Assembly: GCA_000436535.1 (NCBI GenBank)
Contig: FR886338.1
Coordinates: 21,428-85,427 of the forward strand
Reading direction: 5' to 3'
DNA from: Eubacterium sp. CAG:252
GTDB taxonomy: Bacteria; Bacillota; Clostridia; Lachnospirales; Lachnospiraceae
DNA length: 64,000 bases
Position numbers and translations under genes: made by a program. This document shows, one piece after another, positions 63,671 through 64,000 of the stretch. Position 1 is the stretch's first letter; the number at the start of each line of letters is the position of its first letter. The notes under the pieces are model-generated. The model had not been told where the DNA came from and did no database searches. It saw only the letters and a list, made by a program, of their open reading frames with translations.

Positions 63671-64000
63671 TGAAAATATATTCTTCCACCGCTGTAAGCC
63701 CACAAAGAAGCACTTATCTTAACAAGCTTAAGCGCTACCATATTATTGTAACTATTGTACGTTTCCTTATTCTTACAGGCTTTATCGCTGCATGGGAAAT
63801 ATCAACAAGAACAGGAGTTGTCAATCCATTTATATTCAGTTCTCCTTCAAGAATTCTTAGTACATTTATATCTATGGCTAAAGATGGCAGTATATTTATG
63901 CATATATGGACTACTCTTTTTGAAACCTTTCTGTCGTTCTTTCTGATAATCGCCGTTGGACTTGGTATGGCTGTACTCCTATGGCTGTGGCGCGGACTGT
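63667..64000 (+). CDS. ABC transporter permease (SsuC/TauC-like), cut by window edge
   Basis: About 111 residues are seen. A hydrophilic head is followed by a membrane helix (VTIVRFLILTGFIAAWEIS) and the family text NPFIFSSPSRILSTF. A second helix begins (LFETFLSFFLIIAVGLGMAVLLW). The start overlaps the stop of the ATPase gene by four bases. The rest of the gene lies beyond the right edge. Confidence 0.88.
   Translation, partial: MMKIYSSTAVSPQRSTYLNKLKRYHIIVTIVRFLILTGFIAAWEISTRTGVVNPFIFSSPSRILSTFISMAKDGSIFMHIWTTLFETFLSFFLIIAVGLGMAVLLWLWRGL

Overview
The window looks like chromosome of a low-GC, anaerobic, Gram-positive Clostridia bacterium, most likely a Lachnospiraceae gut commensal. The basis is AT-rich DNA with strong AGGAGG-type ribosome sites, a tRNA-Trp T-box, an HrcA/CIRCE site, sporulation sigma-G, two ECF transporter S components, a DUF6465-type Lys/Ala-rich protein, radical-SAM and Fe-S enzymes, and HypA/HypB. 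Species cannot be fixed from the sequence. Nearly all genes are on the minus strand; only the SDR gene and the ABC transporter at the right edge are on the plus strand. I saw no rRNA, tRNA, CRISPR array, prophage or transposase gene.

Layout. 1-1.6 kb: 5' part of clpB with a CIRCE operator over its -35 box. 1.7-4.1 kb: the queD-queE-folE-queC operon (preQ0 synthesis). 4.1-5.5 kb: a probable small transcript and a divergent SDR gene sharing a palindromic -35 region. 6-7.8 kb: a TetR regulator and an ECF S component. 8-11.5 kb: a lipoprotein and a large surface protein with InlB-like repeats, followed by 1.4 kb of noncoding DNA with tandem repeats. 12.9-23.5 kb: a membrane protein of unknown function, CstA, a giant 2-hydroxyacyl-CoA-dehydratase-activase-like protein, a HAD phosphatase, and flotillin with an NfeD-like partner. 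23.6-31.3 kb: NAD synthetase with a PpiC/PrsA-like foldase, a small lipoprotein, RibU with a PAS protein, and valS. 31.4-35.8 kb: hypB, a 917-residue Fe-S flavoprotein and hypA, with no hydrogenase genes in view and a 277-bp strongly self-complementary element inside the operon. 36-44.4 kb: CarD, DUF6465 and HPr-like proteins, then trpEG(CF)BA behind a Trp T-box; trpD is absent. 44.4-54.6 kb: an unknown protein, HAD, TPR, a GH13 protein that has lost its catalytic residues, a radical SAM enzyme, a ClpP-like protease with an Asn-rich tail, a GH25 lysozyme and a DUF2075-type helicase. 54.8-62.5 kb: galE, a UDP-sugar pyrophosphorylase, aroEKQ, yqeG, nrdR, sigG with a sigma-F-like promoter, and a DHH phosphoesterase. 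62.8-64 kb: start of a nitrate/taurine-type ABC transporter.

Themes. Regulation by RNA is prominent: the Trp T-box, a terminator hairpin between the hypB promoter and hypB, and an independent short transcript upstream of queD. The most unusual genome-level feature is a family of short intergenic elements with imperfect terminal inverted repeats of the form ATGATnnnAGGGTCAAAAGG. I count about eight to ten full, minimal or decayed copies, plus the separate 277-bp folded element. These look like non-autonomous mobile repeats or structured RNAs and are the best candidates for something not yet described. No complete new defence system or biosynthetic cluster is visible.
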